Below, piece by piece: positions 8,554-16,962 of a stretch of DNA of 51,494 bases (its first letter is position 1; each line of letters begins with the position of its first letter). The stretch spans positions 1 to 51,494 of the forward strand of contig JBFISM010000009.1 in assembly GCA_041608535.1 (NCBI GenBank), given 5' to 3'. The position numbers and the translations under genes are program-made. The notes under the pieces are model-generated. The model made no database searches. It saw only the letters and a program-made list of their open reading frames with translations, and had not been told where the DNA came from. This DNA is from JBFISM01 sp041608535. Its GTDB lineage: Bacteria; Actinomycetota; Acidimicrobiia; Spongiisociales; UBA5794.

Positions 8554-9816
8554 TCACTCGCCGTACACGGGGGCGTCGGGATTGAAGACCGCCCAGGCGA
8601 ACCAGAACTCGTTCTGGTGAACGATCGGATCCAGCTCGCTGCCCGCCAGCGGTCCGTCGGTGGCGAAGCCGAGAATGTTCCACGTCGAGCCCGTCTCGGA
8701 GTCGGTGTACGTGCTGTCGCCGTTGGGCGAGAACGTGAGCACCTGCCCGTCCACGGTCCTGGCGTGGGCGATGCCGGTACCGATCGCGGCACCTCCCGCG
8801 GTGGTGAACGCGTCGAGCGGATCGGCGGTGTCGGGAGCGCCCCAGAAGACCACCAGCGGGACGCCGTTGACTTCGTCGTTCACCGCCTGTTCCTCGGTGA
8901 TGACCGAGAACGGATACGCCTTGGCCTGACCGTCGACCCGCACGCCGACGACCCGGGACAGAGCCTCATATCGGTCGTCCACTTCGCCGGGGAAGAACGG
9001 TGCATACGGTCCGCTCCGGCTCGTGTAGCCGACGTAGGCGTTGTCGCCGTAGATGAAAGGCCCGCTATCTCGACTGAGGACGTCGCCGCCGGGGAAGTTC
9101 GCCTTGAAATCCGCCCAACGTACGAGCGCGGTCGGGATGAAGGTGAGTTGAGTACCGGCGAACTCGCCGACGATCCCCTCACCCGTGGTCTGCTGCCACA
9201 ACGAAGTCGTCTTGTCGTCCCACATGACGAGGTCACTGTTGCGCAGCAGACCCGATACGCCGAACCGCAATACCTCACCGTCCACTCGCCGATCGAAGGC
9301 GACGGCTGTGTTGCACAAGGGGCAGTACGTCAGCGAGAAGGGAACACCGTCGCGGGAGTCGTTGACGATCTCGTGGGCGGTGAGAATCCGTATCGGATAA
9401 AAGATGGCATCATCGCCCAGCTCGAGCAAGATACCCACCTCTTGATCCTCGAGCCACTGATCGCCCTCGGTGACTCCCTCGTAGACCGGTGCGTCGATCG
9501 GCCTGATCATGTCCCGCGGATCCGGCGCCCCAATGCCGACGCGCAACTCGCTGAGGTCGATCGTCGACTTGCCCCAATTGGTCGGCCATACGCTCTCCAG
9601 CGCAGCGATCGACGGCGGCAACTCACCGGGGTCGTTCTCGGCGACGGTCACGGTCGTGGTCGTAGCTGTGTCACCGCCGGTCGTCTCCGGCACAGTCGAA
9701 GCCGGTGCCCCGATTGCCGGGGTGTCGGTCGTCGTTGCCTGTACGTCGTCATCGGTGGCGCCGCCGCACGCTGCGGCGACGAGAGCCACCGTGATCAACA
9801 ATTTCGTCCATCGCAT
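8554..9816 (-). CDS. DUF3179 lipoprotein, Cys form
   Basis: Predicted lipoprotein of 420 residues. ATG 9816 gives a signal with lipobox LVAAAC, followed by a Thr/Ala-rich linker. The remainder matches DUF3179, whose hallmark is a CxxC in the sequence TYCPLCNTA, here encoded by TGC at 9322-9324 and 9313-9315. Other family blocks are VSGLLRNSDLVMWDDKTTSLW, LSRDSGPFIYGDNAYVGY and AYPFSVITEEQAVNDEVNGV. The function of DUF3179 is unknown; the CxxC suggests metal or redox chemistry outside the cytoplasm. It is the Cys-containing paralogue of the gene at 38708-39703, where the first of these Cys codons is TGA. It is divergent from the amidase at 10023. Confidence 0.85.
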   Translation of the reverse strand: MRWTKLLITVALVAAACGGATDDDVQATTTDTPAIGAPASTVPETTGGDTATTTTVTVAENDPGELPPSIAALESVWPTNWGKSTIDLSELRVGIGAPDPRDMIRPIDAPVYEGVTEGDQWLEDQEVGILLELGDDAIFYPIRILTAHEIVNDSRDGVPFSLTYCPLCNTAVAFDRRVDGEVLRFGVSGLLRNSDLVMWDDKTTSLWQQTTGEGIVGEFAGTQLTFIPTALVRWADFKANFPGGDVLSRDSGPFIYGDNAYVGYTSRSGPYAPFFPGEVDDRYEALSRVVGVRVDGQAKAYPFSVITEEQAVNDEVNGVPLVVFWGAPDTADPLDAFTTAGGAAIGTGIAHARTVDGQVLTFSPNGDSTYTDSETGSTWNILGFATDGPLAGSELDPIVHQNEFWFAWAVFNPDAPVYGE

Positions 9817-10022
9817 CGGGTGTATCTCGATTCTCCATGATCGCTGTGGCTCGAGCCCCTGAGACGTCGGGGCCATCAGCCATGTAACGAACGCAACCCC
9901 TCGCCGTGAGCGTAAAGCATCGGGAACCCGACCATTCGATGTGGCTGACACGACGAGCGCGAAGCTGCGGCGGAGACTCAGGCTCACCGGTAGATTGCCT
10001 CGCAGGCGGAGGAGAGCTTCCG

Positions 10023-11561
10023 ATGTCATTCCCTTTTCCCGAATACGAAGATTTCGACGCCACGGCGCTGGCCGGTCTGATTGCCACCGGCGAGATGAAG
10101 CCGCGCGAGATCGTGGAAGCGGCCATCGCCCGGATCGAGGCGCACGATCCCCGGCTCAATGCGGTCGTCTGGCGGCGCTTCGATGATGCAATCGCAGAGG
10201 CGGCAACTCCCAGAGAAGGGCCATTCGGCGGGGTTCCGTTCCTCATCAAGGACCTCACGCCGGAGGAGGGTATACCGACCACCTTCGGGTCAGTGTTGTT
10301 TCGGAACTACGTCGGCGAGGTGACCCCCGAGGCGATCTTGCGCTTCCGTCGCAGCGGACTCATCTCGCTGGGTCGCACCAATACCCCTGAGTTTGGACTC
10401 CTGCCCACAACCGAGCCCACCCTCTTCGGGCCCACGCACAACCCCTGGAACGCTGCTCACTCGAGTGGAGGCTCGAGTGGTGGGGCGGCGGCTGCGGTGG
10501 CCGCCGGCATGGTGCCGATGGCGATGGCCACCGATGGGGGTGGATCGATCCGCATCCCGGCGTCGGCATGCGGTCTCTTCGGTCTCAAGCCGAGCCGGTC
10601 CCGAGTCCCCGGCTTTCCGCCCCACGAGGCCAACTACGTGACCACCACCCTCTGCGTGAGCCGGAGCGTTCGGGACACGGCCCGGTTGCTCGATGCCATT
10701 CATGGGCATGTGCCTGGCGATCGATTCCGGGTTCCTCTGCCGCAGGGGCCATTCGCCGACGCCTCGACCCGCGATCCAGAACCGCTGCGGATTGCGTTCA
10801 CGCTCGAGGATTTCCACGGCCGGAAGCTTCATCCCGATTGCCGGCGTGCGGTGCGGCAGACCGCTCGGATTCTGGAACAGCTCGGCCACGTCGTCGAAGA
10901 AACCCGACCTGACTTGGAGGCCGGCGCCACCGCCGCGGCCTTTCTCCAGTTCTGGCAGGCGATGCCACAGGCGGCGATGCTCGAAGTGGTCGACGTCGTG
11001 GCCAAACAGACGCCGGTGGTCGAGCGCATCCGCAACCTCACCGGTGAGCTGCGCGCGCTGAAGACGGTTGCCGCCATCGACAAGCGACGCAGCGGGATGG
11101 ACGCGCTCGAGCCCTTCACGTGGCAGCTGATCGAAGCCAGTTTCGCCGCCACTCCCGGCGATCTGTTGCGGGCCGAGACGCACCTGCAGAAGATGTCGTA
11201 CCGACTCGCTGACTTCTTCGAAGAGTGGGACCTCCTGCTGACATCGACTCTGGGATCGCCACCGGTTCCGCTCGGCGCCATCGATCAGGCGGGAACACTT
11301 GCCGAGACCGAGGAGCAGCTCAACCGCTATGTGCCGTTCACCCCGATTGCCAACTTCGCCGGTGTTCCCGCAATGTCGGTACCGCTCACCTGGACCGTGC
11401 GCAATCTGCCGATCGGCTCACACTTCATCGCCCCGATGGGAGCGGAAGATCTCCTCCTCTCGCTGGCCGGGCAGCTCGAGCGAGCGCAGCCGTGGTTCGA
11501 CCGGCGCCCACCGCTCGGCGAGGCGGCAGAGCCGGACGCTGCGTCAGACTCCTTCGAGTAG
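10023..11561 (+). CDS. Amidase signature family hydrolase
   Basis: Cytoplasmic amidase of 512 residues with the Ser-cisSer-Lys catalytic machinery of the amidase signature family. ATG 10023 follows a strong GGAGGAGAG ribosome site; the frame extends upstream but without homology. Visible residues are the catalytic Lys76 in FLIKDLTPEE, the cis-Ser in the SGGSSGG block near 151, and the nucleophile Ser175 in TDGGGSIRIPASACG. It would hydrolyse a carboxylic amide, possibly with a role like 6-aminohexanoate-cyclic-dimer hydrolase; the substrate is not readable. It is not GatA by context, since no gatB or gatC is near. Its 3' end overlaps the convergent rpiA by 18 bp. Confidence 0.88.
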   Translation: MSFPFPEYEDFDATALAGLIATGEMKPREIVEAAIARIEAHDPRLNAVVWRRFDDAIAEAATPREGPFGGVPFLIKDLTPEEGIPTTFGSVLFRNYVGEVTPEAILRFRRSGLISLGRTNTPEFGLLPTTEPTLFGPTHNPWNAAHSSGGSSGGAAAAVAAGMVPMAMATDGGGSIRIPASACGLFGLKPSRSRVPGFPPHEANYVTTTLCVSRSVRDTARLLDAIHGHVPGDRFRVPLPQGPFADASTRDPEPLRIAFTLEDFHGRKLHPDCRRAVRQTARILEQLGHVVEETRPDLEAGATAAAFLQFWQAMPQAAMLEVVDVVAKQTPVVERIRNLTGELRALKTVAAIDKRRSGMDALEPFTWQLIEASFAATPGDLLRAETHLQKMSYRLADFFEEWDLLLTSTLGSPPVPLGAIDQAGTLAETEEQLNRYVPFTPIANFAGVPAMSVPLTWTVRNLPIGSHFIAPMGAEDLLLSLAGQLERAQPWFDRRPPLGEAAEPDAASDSFE

Positions 11562-12221
11562 CTCCACCCCGTCGTCGGTGCCGATGAGGGCGATGTCCGC
11601 CATGTTGACGAAGATGCCCGTCTCGAGCACGCCCGGGGTGGTGGAGAGCAATTCGTTGAACCGGTGCGGGTGGTAGATCGGTGCGACTGCGAGATCGACG
11701 AGGTAGTTGCCATTCTCGGACTCGACGGGGTTGCGACCCTCCGTGCGAAGCTGGGGCTTGCCGAAACCGCCGAGCTGGTACAGCGTTGCCTCGATGCCGA
11801 ACTGGCTGACCTCCACCGGGATCGGGAACGTCTCGCCGAGCGCCGACACGAGCTTGTCTTCGTGGGCCACTGCCACGAAGTACTTCGCCATCGCCGCAAC
11901 GATCTTCTCCCTGAGCAAGGCTCCGCCACCGCCCTTGGTGAGAGCCAAGGCCGGATCGATCTCATCAGCACCGTCGATGGCGATGTCAAGTGGCGAGCCG
12001 TCGAGTTCCGCCAGCTTGATCCCGACACCCTCGGCGAGTTCGGCAGTCTTCGCCGAGGTGGCGACGGCGGCGATGTCGACCAACCGCTCGTCGGCCAGAC
12101 GATCGCCTATCTCGAGGATGGTGTAGCGAATCGTCGAACCCGAACCCAACCCGACGCGCATTCCCGGGCGCACGTAGTCCACTGCCGCCCTCCCGGCGGC
12201 CTCCTTGTGTTGTTCGCTCAT
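11544..12221 (-). CDS. rpiA: Ribose-5-phosphate isomerase A
   Basis: Interconverts ribose 5-phosphate and ribulose 5-phosphate in the non-oxidative pentose phosphate pathway, 225 residues (family norm about 220). The signature blocks are VGLGSGSTIRYTI near the N-terminus, LDIAIDGADEIDP with the catalytic Asp residues, TKGGGGALLREKIV with the catalytic Glu and Lys, and PVEVSQFG. The ATG at 12221 has TAGCGT 9 nt upstream and no ribosome site, which fits a leaderless start. It supplies ribose phosphate for PRPP, consistent with two purine operons further along. It overlaps the end of the convergent amidase gene. Confidence 0.95.
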   Translation of the reverse strand: MSEQHKEAAGRAAVDYVRPGMRVGLGSGSTIRYTILEIGDRLADERLVDIAAVATSAKTAELAEGVGIKLAELDGSPLDIAIDGADEIDPALALTKGGGGALLREKIVAAMAKYFVAVAHEDKLVSALGETFPIPVEVSQFGIEATLYQLGGFGKPQLRTEGRNPVESENGNYLVDLAVAPIYHPHRFNELLSTTPGVLETGIFVNMADIALIGTDDGVELLEGV

Positions 12222-12230
12222 CTCGACCGC

Positions 12231-12236
12231 ACGCTA
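12231..12236 (-). promoter_or_regulatory. -10-like hexamer before rpiA
   Basis: TAGCGT on the minus strand, 9 nt before the rpiA ATG, without a Shine-Dalgarno. It is a likely leaderless promoter element. Confidence 0.4.
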
Positions 12237-12309
12237 GCCAAGCCGCACGATCCTGGCAGCCATCACGGAGTCGCTCCCACGCATCTGCGTCCGGTGCAAC
12301 AATGGCACC

Positions 12310-12585
12310 ATGGCAGTTCTCCGATCCCGCCCGCTGTCACAGACAGACACAGACGTCGAGACAGTCATCCGGCCGACCACCGGTGACGGCGACCACGACC
12401 GCTTCGCCCATTACGTACAGAAGGAAGACATCTTGCGGGCTGCCGTCGACGGTGTGCCGGTCGTGGCGTTGTGCGGCAAGGTGTGGGTTCCCAACCGCGA
12501 CCCGGAGCGATATCCGGTGTGCCCGACGTGTGAGGAGATCATGGACCGCATCAGAAGCCTGAACACGGGCGGTGCGGATACCTGA
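12310..12585 (+). CDS. DUF3039 family protein
   Basis: Small protein of 91 residues matching the actinobacterial DUF3039 family. The diagnostic stretch is VVALCGKVWVPNRDPERYPV followed by CPTCEEIMD. The single upstream Cys plus the CPTC pair suggests a zinc ribbon (inference). ATG 12310 was chosen because the following MAVLRSRPLSQTDTDVET is typical of the family; an overlapping frame from 12302 is a shadow. It is divergent from rpiA. Function is unknown; the family is largely confined to Actinobacteria and supports the taxonomic guess for the window. Confidence 0.88.
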   Translation: MAVLRSRPLSQTDTDVETVIRPTTGDGDHDRFAHYVQKEDILRAAVDGVPVVALCGKVWVPNRDPERYPVCPTCEEIMDRIRSLNTGGADT

Positions 12586-12602
12586 CCTCGGTCTCGTCCC
12601 GG

Positions 12603-13361
12603 TCAGCCACCCAAATCGGCGAGCGCACCCTGCAGCGCGACCAGACCATCCCGCAACGACGTCGCCAGCGTGGCCAGCTCGCTATCCGCCACCGGCACTG
12701 CGATCGGCACGTCGAGCCGCACCGGAATCGACGTCTCGATGGGAATCGTCTCGTTCACCGTGAGCGGGAACGTGATGTCGATCGGAAGATCGAGCACGAC
12801 GGGCACCGTGACGTCGACGGGGATGTCCACTCCGAGTGGTCCCGCCACGACGATCGTGGTCTCGATCGACTCATCGATCGGCAGCGTCGTCTGCACCGGG
12901 ACATCGATCGTCCGCTCGAACACGAATTCGGTGCTGACCGGAATCTCCTGGTCGATCGGAATCATGAACTCGATCGTCGAGCCGGCAAACGAGTCGAGAC
13001 CAGTCACCGCCTCGTCGAGTGCACCGGACACGGCCGGCTCCAGAGCGTTGAGCCTCCCCGTGAAAGTTGCCGCAGTCACCAACAGCTCCGACACACCGTT
13101 GCGCACCGACTCCAGCTCTGCCTCGGCCGCGGCCGCCCGAGCTCGCGCATCGCCGACCCGAATGAACGAGATCAACGTCAGAATCAGCGCCAACAGCAGC
13201 CCACCAATAAGACCCAAGACGATCCGGTTCCGGTTCCGATCGACGAACGCCTCCACCACTGCCTCCTTGATGAGTCCAGTCGGCAAGCTACCCGCCAGCA
13301 ACCCCAAGGAAATGCGATCTGTCCCCCCGGGAGGTGATCTTTCGCGGTTCGTGGCCGACAC
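12603..13361 (-). CDS. Single-pass membrane protein with proline-rich strand repeats
   Basis: Hypothetical protein of 252 residues. After a cytoplasmic start, one hydrophobic helix is clear (IVLGLIGGLLLALILTLISF, about residues 47-67). A short Ala/Glu-rich likely coiled coil follows (ARARAAAAEAELESVRNGV). The extracytoplasmic part from about residue 125 is built of repeated short units in which I/V-P alternates with charged turns (IPVSTEF, VPVQTTLPI, IPVDVTVPV, LPIDITFPL, IPIETSIPV, VPIAVPV). This reads like stacked beta strands. Such proteins are common in actinobacterial genomes but I cannot name a family. Later in-frame starts are possible. Confidence 0.6.
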   Translation of the reverse strand: MSATNRERSPPGGTDRISLGLLAGSLPTGLIKEAVVEAFVDRNRNRIVLGLIGGLLLALILTLISFIRVGDARARAAAAEAELESVRNGVSELLVTAATFTGRLNALEPAVSGALDEAVTGLDSFAGSTIEFMIPIDQEIPVSTEFVFERTIDVPVQTTLPIDESIETTIVVAGPLGVDIPVDVTVPVVLDLPIDITFPLTVNETIPIETSIPVRLDVPIAVPVADSELATLATSLRDGLVALQGALADLGG

Positions 13362-13366
13362 GTGTG

Positions 13367-13425
13367 CGCATAGCGGCGCATCCTTTGGGTGTGTTGTGTC
13401 TATCCGAAAGGAGCGCCGCTATGCG
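13367..13425 (+). repeat. Inverted repeat across the start of the transposase remnant
   Basis: CGCATAGCGGCGC at 13367-13379 is the exact reverse complement of GCGCCGCTATGCG at 13413-13425. The right arm covers the ATG at 13421, and the GGAG ribosome site sits in the loop next to it. It could be an IS end or a hairpin that limits translation of the transposase. Confidence 0.55.
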
Positions 13426-13650
13426 TGTCGATCAGCTGATCGCGCAACATCGTATGCGTCTGTTGGAGGTGGTGGTTGCGGCCCCGTCGATTCGGGAGGG
13501 ATACCGTCGAGGTGGGATTCATCACTCGACGTATTACGCGTGGATGAAAGCGCTGCAACGAGACGGTGTTGCCGGGTTGACACCGAAAGCCTCCCGGACC
13601 CGGGTCAAGACACTGGCAACCACCCATAACCGTCGGACCAATCGCGCAAC
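13421..13650 (+). pseudogene. Truncated transposase N-terminus (helix-turn-helix)
   Basis: Remnant of an insertion sequence. ATG 13421 has an AAAGGAG ribosome site. About 70 residues look like the N-terminal helix-turn-helix of an IS481/IS3-type transposase, with MRVDQLIAQHRMRLLEVVV, HHSTYYAWMKALQRDG and VAGLTPKAS. After about 13650 the frame continues only as a shadow of the opposite gcvP gene, so the catalytic DDE core is absent. A hairpin repeat (13682-13748) follows directly. No right end or target duplication was found. Confidence 0.5.
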
Positions 13651-13681
13651 CCGACACCGGGAGGGGGGAAGGATCCAGAGC

Positions 13682-13748
13682 GGGAGCTCCCACGGAGCGG
13701 AGCGCGCCTCGGCTAGGCCGAGGCGTTGCAGTGTGCGAGGCAAACTGC
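13682..13748. repeat. Hairpin repeat, copy A (3' of gcvP)
   Basis: Three adjacent palindromes: GGGAGCTCCC (13682-13691), CGCCTCGGC/GCCGAGGCG with a TAG loop (13705-13725), and GCAGTGTGC/GCAAACTGC with a GAG loop and one mismatch (13728-13748). The last two match the hairpins of the element at 19961-20076. Its position just beyond the gcvP stop fits terminator use. Confidence 0.6.
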
Positions 13749-13753
13749 AGCGC

Positions 13754-16630
13754 CTACTCGTAGGCCTCGATGGGAGGGCAGGAGCAGGAGAGGTTGCGGT
13801 CGCCGTAGGAGTTGTCGATACGGCTCACGGGGGGCCAGTACTTGTCGCCACTGAGGCCGGCGACCGGGTACACGGCCTCCTCCCGACTGTAGGGGTGGTC
13901 CCAGTCATCGGCCGTTGCCTCCTGGGCGGTATGCGGTGCGTTGTGGAGCGGGTTGTCGTCCGGCGGCCACTCCCCCGAGGCCACCCGCCGCACTTCCCCG
14001 TGGATCGCGATCATCGCATCGCAGAATCGATCGAGCTCGGCCAGAGATTCCGACTCGGTGGGCTCGATCATCAGTGTGCCTGGAACCGGGAATGACATCG
14101 TGGGAGCGTGAAAGCCGTAGTCGATTAGCCGTTTCGCAAAGTCGTCCACGGTCACCCCGGGATGTTTCTTGAACGGGCGAACATCGATGATGCACTCGTG
14201 AGCGACCCGGCCGGATGGCCCCTTGTACAACACCGGGTAGAACCGCTCGAGCCGTGCGGCAACGTAATTCGCCGACAGCACTGCGATCTTCGTGGCGTGG
14301 GTCAAGCCTTCGGCACCCATCAGGGCGATGTAAGCCCACGAGATGGGGAGGATCCCCGCAGATCCCCACGGTGCCCCGGCAACCGGACCGACACCATCAC
14401 GTGAGCCCGGCTGGTCGTCGACGAGAGGATGCCCCGGGAGGAACGGTTCGAGGTGTCTGCGTACGCCGATGGGGCCGACGCCGGGGCCGCCACCGCCGTG
14501 GGGGATGGTGAACGTCTTGTGCAGATTGAGGTGCGAGACGTCCCCGCCGAAGTGACCGGGTTTGGCGATCCCGACGAGGGCGTTGAAGTTGGCGCCATCG
14601 ATGTAGACCTGACCACCGTGCTCGTGCACTATGTCGCAGACTTCGACAACCGTGTCCTCGAACACGCCGTGTGTCGACGGATAGGTGATCATCAGCGCGG
14701 CGAGGTTCTCGCCATGCTCGGCGACCTTCGCCCGTAGGTCGTCCACGTCGATGTTGCCATCGTCATCGGTGCCGACGACGACGACGACGAGACCGGCCAT
14801 GACGGCGGATGCCGGGTTCGTGCCATGCGCCGAGGCGGGAACCAGGCAGACCGTGCGATGCCCCTCACCACGGCTGTCGTGGTAGGCGCGGATGGCGAGC
14901 AATCCCGAGTATTCCCCCTGAGAACCGGCGTTGGGTTGCAGCGAGATCGCGTCATAGCCGGTCAGCTCGGCGAGCCACGATTCCAGCTCGCCGATCAAGT
15001 CGAGATAGCCGGTCACCTGCTCGAGCGGCGCATAAGGATGGAGATCGGCGAACTCCGGCCAGGTCACCGGGATCATCTCGGTGGTGGCGTTCAGCTTCAT
15101 CGTGCAGGAACCGAGAGGAATCATCGAGCGATCGAGTGCGATGTCTCTCTGTTGCAGCTTGCGGAGGTACCGCAGCATCTCTGTCTCCGTGCGGTAGCGG
15201 TGGAACACAGGATGGGTCAGGTAGACCGAGGTGCGCCGCACCGAATCGGGTATACCGAGGTCGGCAGCCGTCAACGAGGCCTCGATCGCCTCGGCCTCCT
15301 CCGCAGCACCGAACACTTCGAGGAGCGCAGCCACGTACGGCAGGCTGGTGGTTTCGTCGACCGAGATACCCAGCGTGTGGTTGTCGACCTTGCGCAGGTT
15401 GATCATGCGGTCCTCGGCCGCCGCCGCGATCGCATGTGCTTCGTCCGGCACCCGCACCGTCAACGTGTCGAACCAGGTGTCGTTGACCAGCTCGCGACCG
15501 GCGCTGCGCAGGCCGGCGGCGAGCACCGACGTCAGCCGGTTGACCCTTGCGGCGATCGTGCGCAGGCCGTCCGGACCGTGATACACGGCGAAGGCGCCGG
15601 CGATCACGGCGAGCAACACCTGTGCGGTGCAGATGTTGCTCGTCGCCTTCTCGCGGCGGATGTGCTGTTCGCGTGTCGTCAAGGCGAGCCGCAACGCCAT
15701 CCGGTCGTGAGCGTCCTTCGAAACACCGACGAGGCGGCCGGGAATGGTGCGTTTGTGCTCCTCCTTCGTGGCGAGGAATCCCGCATGCGGTCCTCCGAAC
15801 ATCATGGGAACTCCAAACCGCTGTGCCGAGCCGACCACGACATCGACCCCCCACTCGCCGGGTGGCGTGAGCAGCGTCAATGCGAGCAAATCGGCGGAAA
15901 CGGCAATTCGGGCGCCGGCCGCCGCGGCGGCTGCGATGACGTCGGCGAAGTCGTGCACGGCCCCGCTCGAACCCGGGTATTGGAGCAAGACGCCATAGGG
16001 GTTGGCTGCGAGTAGATCATGGTGGGGATCGCCGATGATCACTTTGATCCCCAGCGGCTCTGCCCGAGTCTCGATGACATTGATCACCTGAGGATGCGCA
16101 TCGGCGTCCACGAAGAAGACTTCCGAAGAGACGGTCGCCACGCGTCGCAACATCGTCATCGCTTCGGCGGCGGCCGTGGCCTCATCGAGCAGCGAAGCGT
16201 TGGCGATGTCCATGCCCGTGAGATCGGAGACCATCGTCTGGAAGTTGAGCAGCGCCTCGAGTCTGCCCTGCGAGATCTCGGGCTGGTAGGGGGTATATGC
16301 GGTGTACCAACCTGGATTCTCCAAGATGTTGCGCAAGATGACGGTGGGGGTGATGGTGTCGTAGTACCCCATCCCGATCATCGAGGTGTAGCGCTCGTTC
16401 CTCGCAGCGATACGGCGCAGCCGCTCCAGGATGGCCTGCTCGGAGCGCGGACCGTCGAGCCGTAGGGGCACGTCTGACCGGATCGAAGTGGGCACCGCGT
16501 CGTCGATGAGCGCATCGAGCGACTCTGCTCCGATCGTGTCGAGCATCGCCGTGATGTCGGCTTCGCTCAGACCAACGTGGCGATGAATGAAGGCGTCGTC
16601 TTGGGTGAGCTCTCTGAGCGCCCGGTTCAT
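13754..16630 (-). CDS. gcvP: Glycine dehydrogenase (decarboxylating), P protein
   Basis: PLP enzyme of the glycine cleavage system that decarboxylates glycine and passes the aminomethyl group to lipoylated H protein. At 958 residues it is the single-chain homodimeric form. ATG 16630 opens with MNRALRELTQDDAFIHRHVG, typical of the family. The PLP-binding Lys is in LNLHKTFTIPHGGGGPG (about residue 705). Other family blocks are RHVGLSEADITAMLDTIG, YTPYQPEISQGRLEALLNFQ and PLGSCTMKLNATTEM. The upstream tandem glycine riboswitch shows it is switched by glycine. No gcvT or gcvH is next to it, so the rest of the system lies elsewhere. The start is 38 nt from the inferred riboswitch edge. Confidence 0.96.
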   Translation of the reverse strand: MNRALRELTQDDAFIHRHVGLSEADITAMLDTIGAESLDALIDDAVPTSIRSDVPLRLDGPRSEQAILERLRRIAARNERYTSMIGMGYYDTITPTVILRNILENPGWYTAYTPYQPEISQGRLEALLNFQTMVSDLTGMDIANASLLDEATAAAEAMTMLRRVATVSSEVFFVDADAHPQVINVIETRAEPLGIKVIIGDPHHDLLAANPYGVLLQYPGSSGAVHDFADVIAAAAAAGARIAVSADLLALTLLTPPGEWGVDVVVGSAQRFGVPMMFGGPHAGFLATKEEHKRTIPGRLVGVSKDAHDRMALRLALTTREQHIRREKATSNICTAQVLLAVIAGAFAVYHGPDGLRTIAARVNRLTSVLAAGLRSAGRELVNDTWFDTLTVRVPDEAHAIAAAAEDRMINLRKVDNHTLGISVDETTSLPYVAALLEVFGAAEEAEAIEASLTAADLGIPDSVRRTSVYLTHPVFHRYRTETEMLRYLRKLQQRDIALDRSMIPLGSCTMKLNATTEMIPVTWPEFADLHPYAPLEQVTGYLDLIGELESWLAELTGYDAISLQPNAGSQGEYSGLLAIRAYHDSRGEGHRTVCLVPASAHGTNPASAVMAGLVVVVVGTDDDGNIDVDDLRAKVAEHGENLAALMITYPSTHGVFEDTVVEVCDIVHEHGGQVYIDGANFNALVGIAKPGHFGGDVSHLNLHKTFTIPHGGGGPGVGPIGVRRHLEPFLPGHPLVDDQPGSRDGVGPVAGAPWGSAGILPISWAYIALMGAEGLTHATKIAVLSANYVAARLERFYPVLYKGPSGRVAHECIIDVRPFKKHPGVTVDDFAKRLIDYGFHAPTMSFPVPGTLMIEPTESESLAELDRFCDAMIAIHGEVRRVASGEWPPDDNPLHNAPHTAQEATADDWDHPYSREEAVYPVAGLSGDKYWPPVSRIDNSYGDRNLSCSCPPIEAYE

Positions 16631-16667
16631 CCTTGGCTCCTCTTCGCGACGTTGGCTTGCGGCAACC

Positions 16668-16838
16668 CCGATCTGTCCAGGAGCCTGAGAGATTCACCGG
16701 CTGCACCGGCTTACTCCTTCGGCGGGGTCTGCGACCCACTCTCCAGATGTGCCTCGGCCGATCGGTCCAGGTGCCTGAGAGTTTCCCGGGGGTGTTGCTC
16801 CTTCGGCGACGGGTCGAACCCGCACTCTCCCGACCGGC
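16668..16838 (-). ncRNA. Tandem glycine riboswitch before gcvP
   Basis: Two consecutive aptamers read on the minus strand. The 5' one has CCGAAGGAG (complement at 16798-16806) and ACTCTCAGGCACCTGGACCG; the 3' one has CCGAAGGAG (complement at 16714-16722) and ATCTCTCAGGCTCCTGGACAG. These are the conserved cores of the glycine riboswitch. It lies between the promoter at 16855-16883 and the gcvP start. Glycine-activated expression is the established behaviour for this class at gcv genes. Confidence 0.93.
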
Positions 16839-16854
16839 ATCAGCGGCTCTTTCA

Positions 16855-16883
16855 ATCGTATGCAAGCCGCTGCGAGTGTGCAA
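16855..16883 (-). promoter_or_regulatory. gcvP promoter
   Basis: On the minus strand, TTGCAC (16883-16878) and TACGAT (16860-16855) are separated by exactly 17 nt. They lie just upstream of the riboswitch, a good housekeeping sigma-factor promoter. Confidence 0.7.
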
Positions 16884-16962
16884 CGTCGGCGCACATGCCC
16901 GGGTCGACGGCGATCAGAGGTCCCCGCTTCCGCCTCCGGAAAACCATGCCAGACTGACCGGC

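Noticed and set aside
13651..14095. Continuation of the transposase frame to 253 residues
   Set aside because: After about 13650 the sequence is an antisense shadow of gcvP and hairpin repeat, without transposase motifs.
14825..16015. 396-residue plus-strand frame inside gcvP
   Set aside because: It lies fully antisense to a conserved 958-residue enzyme and has no recognisable domain.
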